From the NCBI RefSeq assembly GCF_002953715.1, contig NZ_CP025012.1, positions 3,798,501 through 3,862,500 on the forward strand: DNA of 64,000 bases, given 5' to 3'. This DNA comes from Rhizobium leguminosarum. Its GTDB lineage: Bacteria; Pseudomonadota; Alphaproteobacteria; Rhizobiales; Rhizobiaceae. Position 1 is the first letter of the stretch, and every line of letters begins with the position of its first letter. Position numbers and translations under genes: made by a program. This document shows positions 1 through 7,523 of this stretch, piece after piece. The notes under the pieces were generated by a model. The model was not told where the DNA came from. It searched no databases and was given only the letters and a program-made list of their open reading frames with translations.

Positions 1-163
1 GCGATGACGAAAGAAAATTACGTTATGTCGTATTATTTTGTTTATTGATTGCGTAGTTCAATTTCCGTGATGTGTCGCGGGCGACAACCTTGATCCTGTG
101 AAGCTTTGGCGTAATGTCCGCTGCGGACTTTGCCAACCCCTTCCTTTCCCACGGTTTCCCCAC

Positions 164-1216
164 ATGTTCTTTGCTTCCGATAACTGGGCCGGCGCCCACA
201 AATCCATTGCCGAACGTCTGCTGACGGAATCGACCGGCTTTGCCGCCGCCTATGGCGCCGGCGATCTCGACAGAAAGGTCGAAGCCCGTTTTTCCGAGAT
301 CTTCGAGCGTGAGGTTTCGATCTTCTTCGTCGCCACCGGCACGGCGGCGAACTCGCTGTCGCTGGCAAGCGTCCAGCGCCCCGGCGGCATCACCTTCTGC
401 CATTCGGAGGCCCATGTGATCGAGGACGAATGCGGTGCGCCGGAATTTTTCTCCGGCGCCGCCCGTCTCGTTGCCGTTGACGGCGAAGCCGGCAAGATCG
501 ACCCGGCGAAGCTTTTGGCGAAGATCGCAAGCTTTCCCGAGGACGCCGTCCATCACGGCCGCGCCAGCGCCGTGACCATCACCCAGGCGACCGAGATCGG
601 CACCGTCTATTCTCTGCCGGAGATCGGCGAGATCGCCGCCATATCAAGGAAGCGCAATCTGCCGCTCCACATGGATGGTGCCCGCTTCGCCAACGCCCTG
701 GTCGCCCTCGGCGCCACCCCGGCCGAAATGACCTGGAAGCGCGGCGTCGACATGCTGTCCTTCGGCGGCACCAAGAACGGCTGCTGGTGTGCCGAAGCGA
801 TCGTCTTCTTCAATCCGGATCAAGCCCGGGAAATGCCGTTCATCCGCAAGCGCGCCGCCCAGCTCTTCTCCAAGTCGCGTTTCATCGCCGCTCAGTTCGA
901 TGCCTATTTCGAAGACGGCCTCTGGCTCGATCTCGCCCGCCATTCGAACGGCATGGCCGACCGGCTGCGCGCCGGTATCGGCACGAGCAACTCCGCCCGC
1001 CTCGCCTGGCCGACCGCATCCAACGAAGTCTTTGCCGTCGTCAGCAAAAGTGCCGCAAAAATTGCGGAGGAAAAGGGCGCGAAATTTTACGAATGGCCGG
1101 TCCCGGCGGCAACGCCCGAACTCGTTTCCGAAAGCGAAACCCTGATCCGCCTCGTCACCAGCTTCGCGACCACCGAAGCGGATGTCGATGGCTTCTTGAA
1201 GTGCTTGGCCGCCTGA
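164..1216 (+). CDS. ltaE: Low-specificity L-threonine aldolase (beta-eliminating lyase family)
   Basis: Cytosolic PLP enzyme of 350 residues expected to cleave L-threonine or L-allo-threonine to glycine and acetaldehyde. The N-terminal MFFASDNWAGAH, the FVATGTAANSL cofactor loop, HMDGARFANAL (His169, Asp171) and SFGGTKNG with the putative PLP lysine Lys204 are typical of the family, and the length is normal. I chose the ATG at 164 because family similarity begins there; an in-frame upstream GTG at 98 adds 22 residues that look non-coding. No clear ribosome binding site precedes either start. The gene stands alone and converges on a LysR gene, with a strong shared hairpin between them. Confidence 0.88.
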   Translation: MFFASDNWAGAHKSIAERLLTESTGFAAAYGAGDLDRKVEARFSEIFEREVSIFFVATGTAANSLSLASVQRPGGITFCHSEAHVIEDECGAPEFFSGAARLVAVDGEAGKIDPAKLLAKIASFPEDAVHHGRASAVTITQATEIGTVYSLPEIGEIAAISRKRNLPLHMDGARFANALVALGATPAEMTWKRGVDMLSFGGTKNGCWCAEAIVFFNPDQAREMPFIRKRAAQLFSKSRFIAAQFDAYFEDGLWLDLARHSNGMADRLRAGIGTSNSARLAWPTASNEVFAVVSKSAAKIAEEKGAKFYEWPVPAATPELVSESETLIRLVTSFATTEADVDGFLKCLAA

Positions 1217-1224
1217 TCGCCTGC

Positions 1225-1257
1225 CCGAAAGGCCTGCCGGGCCGGCAGGCCTTTCGG
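1225..1257. terminator. Perfect 16-bp hairpin between convergent genes
   Basis: Arms 1225-1240 and 1242-1257 are exact reverse complements separated by one base. It lies 9 bases after the threonine aldolase stop and 15 before the LysR stop, so it can act on both transcripts. There is no T-tract on either side, so factor-independent termination is not assured; it may also block read-through or stabilise RNA ends. Confidence 0.55.
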
Positions 1258-1271
1258 TGACGGGCAGGGAT

Positions 1272-2126
1272 TCACGCCGACCTCAGTCCCCTCACCTTTT
1301 GCAGAATATCCTCCGACAGTGCTGAAACCAGTGCCTGGTCCGCGCCCTTGCGCGGCACCAGCACGAATTCCACGTCCTCCAGCACCGGAAGTTTTCCCGC
1401 AGCGATCTCCTTCAGGCCGGACGGCGCCATGCTGCGCGGCTGCACCAGCACGCCCATCCCGGCTCGCGCCGCTGCCGTCAACCCGCTCAGGCTGCCGCAG
1501 GTGCAGACGATCCGCCACGGCACCCCGTTTCGCCCGAGCGCTTCGAGCGCGATCACCCGTGTGACGCTCGGCGGCGGAAAGGCGATCAGCGGCAGAGGGC
1601 CTGAGGCGAGTACACGCTCAGGATCGCGCGCCAGCCAGACGAGAGGCTCGCGATAAACGAGTTTTCCGCGCGCATCGCCGAGCCGGCGCTTGGCGAGCAC
1701 CAGATCGATCTCGCCATTGTCCTGCATCTCGTAAAGGACACCGGAAAGCGCAACCGTCAGCTCCAGGTCGACCGATGGATGCGAACGCACGAAATCCTCC
1801 AGCACCGCCGGCAGCTGGCTGGTGACGAAATCCTCCGATACGCCGAGCCGCAGACTGCCGCGCAGGCTGTTGCTCTTAAACAGCGACTGCACCTGCCCCT
1901 CGATCGAAAGCATGGCCCGCGCATGCGACAGCAGTGCCTCGCCATCGCCGGTCAACATCACCTTATGCGTGTCGCGCGCCAGCAGCCTGCGCCCGAGCGC
2001 CGTCTCCAGCCGCTGGATGTGCTGACTGACCGTCGACTGCCCGAGGCCCAGCCTTTCTGCGGCGAGCGTGAAACTGCCCATCTGCTCGACGGCGACGAAA
2101 CTGCGCAATTGCGAAAGGTCCAGCAT
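1272..2126 (-). CDS. LysR-family transcriptional regulator
   Basis: 284-residue LysR regulator. The N-terminal winged helix (about residues 3-60) contains LDLSQLRSFVAVEQMGSFT and a recognition helix around GLGQSTVSQHIQRLE; the rest is a periplasmic-binding-like effector domain. It is divergent from the SBF-type transporter at 2217, and the short gap holds palindromes suitable as an operator, so it probably controls that transporter and itself. The inducer cannot be predicted from sequence. The length is slightly under the usual 290-310. Confidence 0.9.
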   Translation of the reverse strand: MLDLSQLRSFVAVEQMGSFTLAAERLGLGQSTVSQHIQRLETALGRRLLARDTHKVMLTGDGEALLSHARAMLSIEGQVQSLFKSNSLRGSLRLGVSEDFVTSQLPAVLEDFVRSHPSVDLELTVALSGVLYEMQDNGEIDLVLAKRRLGDARGKLVYREPLVWLARDPERVLASGPLPLIAFPPPSVTRVIALEALGRNGVPWRIVCTCGSLSGLTAAARAGMGVLVQPRSMAPSGLKEIAAGKLPVLEDVEFVLVPRKGADQALVSALSEDILQKVRGLRSA

Positions 2127-2170
2127 GATCCAGTATCTCGATAACTGTTATTCCTTGCATCCTGGATCAT
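2125..2170. promoter_or_regulatory. Candidate LysR operator in the divergent intergenic region
   Basis: An 11-bp perfect palindrome, ATAACTGTTAT, occupies 2141-2151, with the dyad symmetry expected of a LysR box. It is flanked by a second inverted repeat, ATGATCCAG at 2125-2133 and CTGGATCAT at 2162-2170. Both lie between the LysR start (2126) and the transporter start, where an autoregulating LysR protein would bind. The assignment is inferred from position and symmetry only. Confidence 0.45.
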
Positions 2171-2216
2171 AATGGGCGACAGAACAATGACTGTTTTATC
2201 ACGCCGCGAGATCGCC

Positions 2217-3221
2217 ATGCGCCGCTTTCTGCCCGATACATTCACAATCCTGCTCGTCTGCACCGTCATCCTCGCTTCGCTGCTGCCGGCGCGCGGCACA
2301 TTCGCGGATTATTTCGGCATCGCCACCGACCTTGCCATCGCGCTGCTGTTCTTCCTGCATGGCGCCCGCCTGTCGCGCGACGTCGTCATATCAGGCCTGC
2401 TGCACTGGCGCCTGCATCTCGTCATCCTGCTGACGACCTTCGGCATCTTTCCGCTGCTCGGCATGGCGCTCGGACTGATCCCCGACACGATCCTGCCGCA
2501 GCCGCTTTATCTCGGCATCCTCTTCCTCTGCGTGCTGCCGTCGACGGTGCAATCATCGATCGCCTTCACCTCGATGGCGGGCGGCAACGTACCGGCCGCC
2601 ATCTGCTCGGCCTCGGCATCCAACATCTTCGGCATGTTCCTGACACCACTGCTCGTCGGCCTGCTGTTTTCCGTCGGCGGCCATGGCGGCTTCTCCTTCG
2701 ACGCTTTGGAGCAGATCCTGCTGCAGCTGCTTGCCCCCTTCATCGTCGGCCAGATCCTGCAGCCCTGGATCGGCGACTGGATCCGCGCCAAGAAGAAGAT
2801 CCTGATGCCTGTCGACCGCGGCTCGATCCTGATGGTCGTCTATCTCGCCTTCAGCACGGCGGTCGTCGAAGGCCTGTGGCACACTTTCTCGATTGCCGAT
2901 ATCGGCGTCGTCATCGTCGCCGATATGGTTCTGCTGGCGATTGTCCTGGTGCTGACGATGTTCGGCAGCCGCTGGCTGGGCTTCAACAAGGCCGACGAGA
3001 TCACCATCACCTTCTGCGGCTCGAAGAAGAGCCTCGCAAGCGGCGTGCCGATGGCGAACGTCATCTTCGCCGGCCAGTCGATCGGCGCGATCGTGCTGCC
3101 GCTGATGCTGTTCCACCAGATCCAGCTGATGGTCTGCGCCGTCATCGCCCAGAAATACGCCGCCGCCGCGGCCCGCCGCGCAACGGACAAGGAAATCGAC
3201 GAGGCAACCAGCCCGGCATGA
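2217..3221 (+). CDS. Bile acid:sodium symporter-like (SBF-like) membrane transporter
   Basis: Integral inner-membrane protein of 334 residues from the ATG at 2217; two earlier in-frame starts (2172, 2187) would add up to 15 residues. It is strongly hydrophobic with about nine or ten predicted membrane spans, and matches the SBF-like/YfeH group of bile-acid:sodium-symporter-related proteins (N-terminal FLPDTFTILL, internal LPSTVQSSIAFTSMAGGN). The substrate is unknown; relatives carry organic anions. It is divergent from and probably regulated by the adjacent LysR protein. The stop codon abuts a palindromic repeat. Confidence 0.8.
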   Translation: MRRFLPDTFTILLVCTVILASLLPARGTFADYFGIATDLAIALLFFLHGARLSRDVVISGLLHWRLHLVILLTTFGIFPLLGMALGLIPDTILPQPLYLGILFLCVLPSTVQSSIAFTSMAGGNVPAAICSASASNIFGMFLTPLLVGLLFSVGGHGGFSFDALEQILLQLLAPFIVGQILQPWIGDWIRAKKKILMPVDRGSILMVVYLAFSTAVVEGLWHTFSIADIGVVIVADMVLLAIVLVLTMFGSRWLGFNKADEITITFCGSKKSLASGVPMANVIFAGQSIGAIVLPLMLFHQIQLMVCAVIAQKYAAAAARRATDKEIDEATSPA

Positions 3222-3325
3222 AGCATGTCGCGCAAATGTGTGCAGCGGTTTTGCGACAACGACATGCGTAAATATAAAGAGCTAAAGCGCGAGGAGCGAA
3301 TCTGAAAGATCGCGGCGCGCTTTAA
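3220..3325. repeat. Rhizobial palindromic repeat, family 1 (two-hairpin element)
   Basis: About 105 bp made of two successive hairpins. In the first, GCATGTCG (3223-3230) pairs with CGACATGC (3260-3267), with inner arms CGCAAA/TTTGCG. In the second, AAAGCGCG (3284-3291) pairs with CGCGCTTT (3316-3323). I recognise this as a dispersed intergenic repeat common in Rhizobium genomes, from memory and not from a search. It begins at the transporter's stop codon. Confidence 0.65.
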
Positions 3326-3330
3326 GCCGA

Positions 3331-3363
3331 AATAAAAAACGGCGCCCCATAGGAGCGCCGTTC
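3331..3363 (-). terminator. Intrinsic terminator of hsp20
   Basis: ACGGCGC (3339-3345) and GCGCCGT (3355-3361) form a 7-bp stem with a 9-base loop. On the minus strand it is followed by a T-rich run (the A-run at 3333-3338), placing it just after the hsp20 stop. Confidence 0.7.
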
Positions 3364-3385
3364 ATTTTATCCGATAAGGATCTGA

Positions 3386-3856
3386 TTAGCCGTTGATGAT
3401 CTGCGCTTCGATGGCCTTCGGAGCCTCGACCGGTTCTGCAGCAATCGTAATCTTGCGGGGCTTCATGGCCTCGGGAATATTGCGCAGAAGGTCGATGTGC
3501 AGCAGGCCGTTCTTCAGCGAAGCGGCAGTCACCTCGACATGGTCGGCAAGCTGGAAGCGGCGCTCGAAGGCGCGCTTGGCAATGCCGCGGTAGAGGAATT
3601 CGCCGCTTTCGGCAGGTTCCTCGTTCTTTTCACCCTTCACGGACAGCACAAGGGCATGGGCTTCGATCGAAAGTTCGGTCTCGTCGAAACCGGCAACCGC
3701 CATGGTGATGCGATAGGTGTTTTCACCGGTGCGCTCGATATTGTAGGGCGGATAGGTCTGCGCCTGCTCCGGCTGGGCAAGGCTGTCGAGCATGGTGAAG
3801 AGCCGGTCGAAGCCGACGGTCGAACGATAAAGGGGAGAGAAGTCTACGTGACGCAT
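3386..3856 (-). CDS. Small heat-shock protein, Hsp20/alpha-crystallin family
   Basis: 156-residue ATP-independent holdase chaperone that keeps unfolding proteins soluble. The N-terminus (MRHVDFSPLYRSTVGFDRLF) is typical of rhizobial class A IbpA-like proteins. An alpha-crystallin domain runs from roughly residue 35 to 135 (YNIERTGENTYRI, VAGFDETEL, YRGIAKRAFERRFQLA), and a short tail containing KITI may serve as the I-x-I oligomerisation motif. A strong Shine-Dalgarno (GGAGGA) sits 5 bases before the ATG but is predicted to be sequestered by a ROSE-type hairpin. Monocistronic, with its own terminator. Confidence 0.9.
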   Translation of the reverse strand: MRHVDFSPLYRSTVGFDRLFTMLDSLAQPEQAQTYPPYNIERTGENTYRITMAVAGFDETELSIEAHALVLSVKGEKNEEPAESGEFLYRGIAKRAFERRFQLADHVEVTAASLKNGLLHIDLLRNIPEAMKPRKITIAAEPVEAPKAIEAQIING

Positions 3857-3955
3857 GATGTCCTCCTGTGGAAGCGACGTGTTGCGATAAAATGCCCCTG
3901 AGACCCCATCTTTGGCGGCCTTGGGACGGTTGCGCAGGCCCTGTTCGGCACCCGC
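3857..3955 (-). promoter_or_regulatory. ROSE-like RNA thermometer in the hsp20 5' leader
   Basis: On the minus strand the leader ends with a hairpin at 3878-3860 in which UCGCU pairs with the AGGA of the Shine-Dalgarno, leaving an unpaired G. That U(U/C)GCU pairing with a bulged guanine is the hallmark of ROSE elements controlling rhizobial small heat-shock genes. Upstream leader sequence is GC-rich and could form further helices. CTTGAA at 3991-3986 (minus strand) resembles a sigma-32 -35 box, but I see no convincing -10. The 5' limit is a guess. Confidence 0.7.
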
Positions 3956-4144
3956 AGAAAGGAGATGGTGATGGGCTTCGAGGAGTTCAAGACCTTTCCG
4001 GAATCGCCTTGATCGGCCCGTGAACCCCGCATGAACGACCGGTTCGGAACGCGTTCAGGCGCATTCGCCTAGGAATTTCAGCGTCGGGTGAATCTGGTCC
4101 CGATGGCTGAAGTGCATCGTCCCTTCTTCTTCAGCCTCAACTTC

Positions 4145-4184
4145 GGCCGGCCGCGAGCACCCTCATGCTCCTGCCGGCCCTTTT
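4145..4184 (+). terminator. Orphan terminator-like hairpin
   Basis: GGCCGGC (4145-4151) pairs with GCCGGCC (4173-4179), with inner arms GAGCA/TGCTC, followed by CTTTTCC. No gene on the plus strand ends upstream of it, so it could close an unannotated small transcript. The T-tract is short. Confidence 0.35.
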
Positions 4185-4190
4185 CCTGCG

Positions 4191-4294
4191 CTACAGCGCC
4201 GCGCGTCTGAAAAGACGCGCAAAGGACGCTGTAACACTTTGAAATGCTGCATAATTTTATCCTTAATTCGATCCCGATTTAGGGAATTATGCAG
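4191..4294. repeat. Rhizobial palindromic repeat, family 2, copy A (complete)
   Basis: The left half has nested arms ACAGCG/CGCTGT and GCGCGTC (4201-4207)/GACGCGC (4214-4220) with loop TGAAAA. The right half has CTGCATAATT (4247-4256) pairing perfectly with AATTATGCAG (4285-4294). Related copies occur at 14579-14681 and 58147-58206. Confidence 0.7.
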
Positions 4295-4386
4295 TGTGCC
4301 TTGCGGGCGCCACCGCTTTCCAATCCCGATGCCGTGCGCTATCCCTAAAGGCGAAGCAGTCAGCAGCGGCCCGCATTGGCAAAGTC

Positions 4387-5361
4387 ATGGATCAGGTTCT
4401 CTATTCGACGCCCGACAATCCCACCCCGGAAAACCGCACGGAGGGGTTCTTTGAAACCCATGACGGTCACCAGCTGCGTTACGCCGTCTTCCGCTCGAGC
4501 GCTCAGGTTGCCCGAGGCACGGTCGTCATCCTGCATGGCCGCAACGAATATATCGAGAAATATTTCGAGACGATCCGCGACCTGACGGCCAAAGGCCTCT
4601 GGGTCGCGACCTTCGATATGCGCGGCCAGGGCGGCTCGCCGCGGCTCCTGAAGAGCCGCAACCACGGCCACATTCGCCGCTTCGTCGATTACGAGCGTGA
4701 CCTCGACACCTTCCTCGAAAAGGTGGTGCTGCCGGATACCCGCCTGCCCTTCTATCTGCTCGCGCATTCCACAGGCGGCCTGATTGCGCTGTCGGCCGCG
4801 CCCTATCTCACCACCCGTATCGATCGCATGGTGCTGTCGGCGCCCTTCATCGGCCTGACTGGCCAGTCGGCGTCGCCTCGCGTCATCCGCGCTCTTGCCG
4901 GCACGCTGACTGCTGTTGGCCTCGGCTTTCTGCCGCTGACCTCGAAACTGAAAGAGCCGAACTTCAGCAATAATCCGCTGACCTCGGACGAACACCGTTT
5001 CGAGCGCAATGTCGCGATGATGAAGGCTCATCCGGAACTGACGCTCGGGCCGCCGACGGCCCGCTGGCTGATCGAGGCCTTTCGCACGATGGACCGGGTC
5101 ACCTCGCCCTACCATCTCTTCTCGATCACCATCCCGACCATCGTCATCGCCCCGACGCGTGACGGTGTCGTGCCCTACACGGCGCAGGAGCGGCTTTCGC
5201 GTTATTTCCGCGCCGGTCAGTTGGTGCCGATCAACGGCGCCCGTCACGAGATCTTCCAGGAACGGGATATCTACCGCGCCGCCGCCCTTGCCGCTTTCCA
5301 CGCCTTCATTCCCGGCAGCGATGCCGAAGAAAACCAGGACGTCGCCGCCCTCGGCACGTGA
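4387..5361 (+). CDS. Alpha/beta hydrolase, lysophospholipase (PldB-like) family
   Basis: 324-residue serine hydrolase of the alpha/beta fold, probably acting on lysophospholipids or monoacylglycerols. It shows an oxyanion-region HGRNEYIEK, the DMRGQGGS strand-turn, a nucleophile elbow AHSTGG with Ser128, a likely acidic residue in APTRDGVVPY and a C-terminal catalytic His287 in NGARHEIFQE. No signal peptide is evident. I chose the ATG at 4387; an ORF extension to 4294 would be translated from repeat sequence. Single gene. Confidence 0.8.
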   Translation: MDQVLYSTPDNPTPENRTEGFFETHDGHQLRYAVFRSSAQVARGTVVILHGRNEYIEKYFETIRDLTAKGLWVATFDMRGQGGSPRLLKSRNHGHIRRFVDYERDLDTFLEKVVLPDTRLPFYLLAHSTGGLIALSAAPYLTTRIDRMVLSAPFIGLTGQSASPRVIRALAGTLTAVGLGFLPLTSKLKEPNFSNNPLTSDEHRFERNVAMMKAHPELTLGPPTARWLIEAFRTMDRVTSPYHLFSITIPTIVIAPTRDGVVPYTAQERLSRYFRAGQLVPINGARHEIFQERDIYRAAALAAFHAFIPGSDAEENQDVAALGT

Positions 5362-5405
5362 CCGGCCAGTGCTGCTGACCGCGGAATCAGCACGGCCGAT
5401 CGGGA

Positions 5406-6179
5406 TCAGCGCTGCAGGACGGCGATCGCCTGTTCGTAGACCGCCCGGCTGCCGGCGGCGATGATCGAGCCGCCGTTTTCCGGCCGTCCGCCGTCCCAGG
5501 TGGTGATGATGCCGCCCGCCCTCTCGATGACGGGAATGATGCCGCCGACGTCATAGGGTTTCAGACTGTTTTCGATAACGAGATCGATATGGCCGGCGGC
5601 AAGCAGCGCATAGGCATAGCAGTCGCAGCCGTAGCGGAAGAGCCGTACCTGGCTCTCGATCTCGCGGTATTTCTCCATCTCCTCGCCGGCAAAGAGATGC
5701 GGCGAGGTGGTGAACAGGATGGCGTTCGAAAGCGCATCACACTGACGCGTCGCCAGGCGCCGCTCGCCCTCCGGCCCGGTATAGATCGAGCCGTTCTGGT
5801 CCGCGAAATAACGCTCGCCGGTAAAGGGTTGTTCGATCATGCCCATGATCGCCCTGCCATCTTTCTGCAGGCCGATCAGCGTTCCCCACACCGGCACACC
5901 TGAGATGAAGGCGCGCGTGCCGTCGATCGGATCGATCACCCAGACATATTCGCGATCGAGCCCGACATTACCATGCTCCTCGCCGAGAATGCCGTGGCCG
6001 GGGAAATTCTCCTCGATCAGCGCCCGGATGGCGAGTTCGGCCGCCCGGTCGCCCTCCGTCACCGGGTCGAAACCGGAGGAAAGCTTGTTCGTGACATCGA
6101 GGCCGGAGCGGAAGCGCGGAAGCGTCTCGGCTCGGGCGGCCTCCGCCAGGCGGTTGAAGAACGAACGGTCAGGCAACAT
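5406..6179 (-). CDS. hisN: Inositol-monophosphatase-family phosphatase, probably histidinol-phosphatase
   Basis: 257-residue Mg-dependent phosphatase. Metal-site motifs are present: GEEHG near residue 66, WVIDPIDGTRAF (the DPxDGT signature) near residue 80-90, and a C-terminal PYDVGGIIPVIERAGG. The family includes inositol monophosphatase, CysQ and HisN; the spacing and the short GVPVWGTLIGL segment resemble proteins annotated as histidinol-phosphatase in rhizobia, which would catalyse the penultimate step of histidine synthesis. Substrate specificity is inferred. The MmgR-like RNA lies upstream on the opposite strand. Confidence 0.72.
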   Translation of the reverse strand: MLPDRSFFNRLAEAARAETLPRFRSGLDVTNKLSSGFDPVTEGDRAAELAIRALIEENFPGHGILGEEHGNVGLDREYVWVIDPIDGTRAFISGVPVWGTLIGLQKDGRAIMGMIEQPFTGERYFADQNGSIYTGPEGERRLATRQCDALSNAILFTTSPHLFAGEEMEKYREIESQVRLFRYGCDCYAYALLAAGHIDLVIENSLKPYDVGGIIPVIERAGGIITTWDGGRPENGGSIIAAGSRAVYEQAIAVLQR

Positions 6180-6295
6180 GATGGATCCGTTTGGCTGGCG
6201 GGAATGGCGCTTTTCATAGCGAAAAGCAACGGGAATGCAAACGCAGCAGGCAATTTGGCTCTAACTGCCCAAAGATATCGCAGCGCAATATATTG

Positions 6296-6324
6296 CTTGA
6301 CATTTGTGCAATGCAATAGTAGCG
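6296..6324 (+). promoter_or_regulatory. Putative sigma-70 promoter of the small RNA
   Basis: CTTGACA at 6296-6302 matches the rhizobial CTTGAC -35 element. The -10 is weak: AATAGT at 6315-6320 is the best candidate, with a short spacer. It lies about 30 bases before the proposed RNA 5' end. Confidence 0.5.
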
Positions 6325-6332
6325 TCTTCATA

Positions 6333-6409
6333 CAGTCTTCTGACTGTAAATACCCTCCTTGGGTGTTTCCTCCCTAGACTTAGCCGCGCTCACAAGCGCG
6401 GTTTTTTTT
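6333..6409 (+). ncRNA. mmgR: Small RNA resembling MmgR (alpha-r8 family)
   Basis: A compact unit of about 77 nt with three hairpins and no ORF. ACAGTC/GACTGT (from 6332-6334) forms the first. TACCC/GGGTG forms the second, with CTCCTT in its loop. CCGCGCT (6384-6390)/AGCGCGG (6395-6401) forms the third, followed by eight T residues (6402-6409) as a Rho-independent terminator. The single-stranded TTTCCTCCCT between hairpins two and three is an anti-Shine-Dalgarno-type seed. Size, layout and motif fit the alphaproteobacterial Hfq-dependent sRNA MmgR, which limits polyhydroxybutyrate granule accumulation in Sinorhizobium meliloti. The family name is from memory; the RNA itself is well supported. 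Confidence 0.72.
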
Positions 6410-6454
6410 GGCCGGGATGACGAAGGCCAGACGTCAGCGACATCGAAAAGAGAT

Positions 6455-7336
6455 CTATTCGGCGGCCAGCGCCCGCTCGCCGGCAAATTTCTCGACGTAT
6501 TCCGCCATCTGCCGCATGAAGTCCGTGACGGCATCAGCCACTGCAGCGAAATCCTCGCGCTTCTCCAGCGTCAGCTCGTCGACATAGATCGCCCGGTTCA
6601 CCTCGATCTGCAGCGCGTGCAGGCCGCGCGAGGGGCGGCCGTAATGTTCGGTGATGAAGCCGCCGGCATAGGGCTTGTTGCGGATCGCCGCAAAACCCAT
6701 TTCCTCGAGGATGGCGATGGCCGCGCGCGAAAGCTCGGCCGAAGCGCTGGTGCCGTAACGATCACCAATGATGAAATCAGGTCGCGCAGTGCTGCCGGCA
6801 ACGCGCACATTGCCGGGCATCGAGTGGCAGTCGATCAGCACGCCGAAGCCGAACTGCACATGCGTTCGCGCGATCAGCCGGCGAAGCGCCGCATGATAAG
6901 GCTTGTAAACCGCTTCGACGCGGTCGAGCCCCTCCTGCACCGGCAGGCGCCGCGCATAGATCTCCATGTTCTCGGCGACGATGCGCGGAATGGTGCCGAG
7001 CCCGCCGGCGACCCGCAGCGAATTGACATTGGCATAGGGCGGCAGCAACCCGTCGAACATCCGCGGATCGAGCTCGTAAGGCTCGCGATTGACGTCGAGA
7101 TAGGCGCGCGGGAAGTTGGCCGCCAGCAACGGCGCGCCGAGTGCGACGGCCGAGCCGAAGAGCTCGTCGACATAGTGATCCTCGGAACGGCGGATGGCGA
7201 TGCCTTCCAGCCTGGACTGGGCGATAAATTCCGGTGGATAAATGCGGCCGCTATGGGGGGAGTTGTAGACGAAGGGAATGGTCTGCGACACGGGCTCATG
7301 GACCTCAAAAAGCTCGTATTCGCGTATTTCCGGCAC
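6455..7336 (-). CDS. N-formylglutamate amidohydrolase family protein
   Basis: 293-residue cytosolic amidohydrolase. Family motifs are visible: NSPHSGRIYPPEF near the N-terminus, a metal-binding DCHSMPG in the middle and DFIIGDRYGTSA after it. In histidine degradation such enzymes (HutG) release formate from N-formyl-L-glutamate, but no other hut gene is nearby and relatives act on other N-formyl or N-acyl amino acids, so the substrate is open. Monocistronic. Confidence 0.8.
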   Translation of the reverse strand: MPEIREYELFEVHEPVSQTIPFVYNSPHSGRIYPPEFIAQSRLEGIAIRRSEDHYVDELFGSAVALGAPLLAANFPRAYLDVNREPYELDPRMFDGLLPPYANVNSLRVAGGLGTIPRIVAENMEIYARRLPVQEGLDRVEAVYKPYHAALRRLIARTHVQFGFGVLIDCHSMPGNVRVAGSTARPDFIIGDRYGTSASAELSRAAIAILEEMGFAAIRNKPYAGGFITEHYGRPSRGLHALQIEVNRAIYVDELTLEKREDFAAVADAVTDFMRQMAEYVEKFAGERALAAE

Positions 7337-7453
7337 TTTCGGCCCTCTTTACCATGTCATGAACTGACTGCTTGGCCCATGTTGCCAGTTGCCCGGCCGC
7401 AAGTCCATACTATGTAGAAGGGACGGCGGTCACGCACAGGCAATTCACCGGTT

Positions 7454-7480
7454 GTTTACCGGGTAAAGACTAGTGTAAAC
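7454..7480. promoter_or_regulatory. Palindromic motifs upstream of cpdR
   Basis: TTTACCGGGTAAA at 7455-7467 is a perfect 13-bp palindrome, and GTTTAC (7454-7459) is repeated in inverted orientation as GTAAAC (7475-7480). They lie 45-70 bases before the cpdR start and could be an operator. No regulator is known to me for this site. Confidence 0.35.
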
Positions 7481-7523
7481 GGCTGGCAGCCCACCAAAAA
7501 CCTATGGATCGCGGTCTGGATTG

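Larger units (their letters stand above)
3956..4386. other. Gene-poor intergenic region
   Basis: No credible gene is seen between the hsp20 leader and the hydrolase start. It holds the possible hsp20 promoter, an orphan terminator-like hairpin (4145-4184) and a palindromic repeat (4191-4294). Confidence 0.6.
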
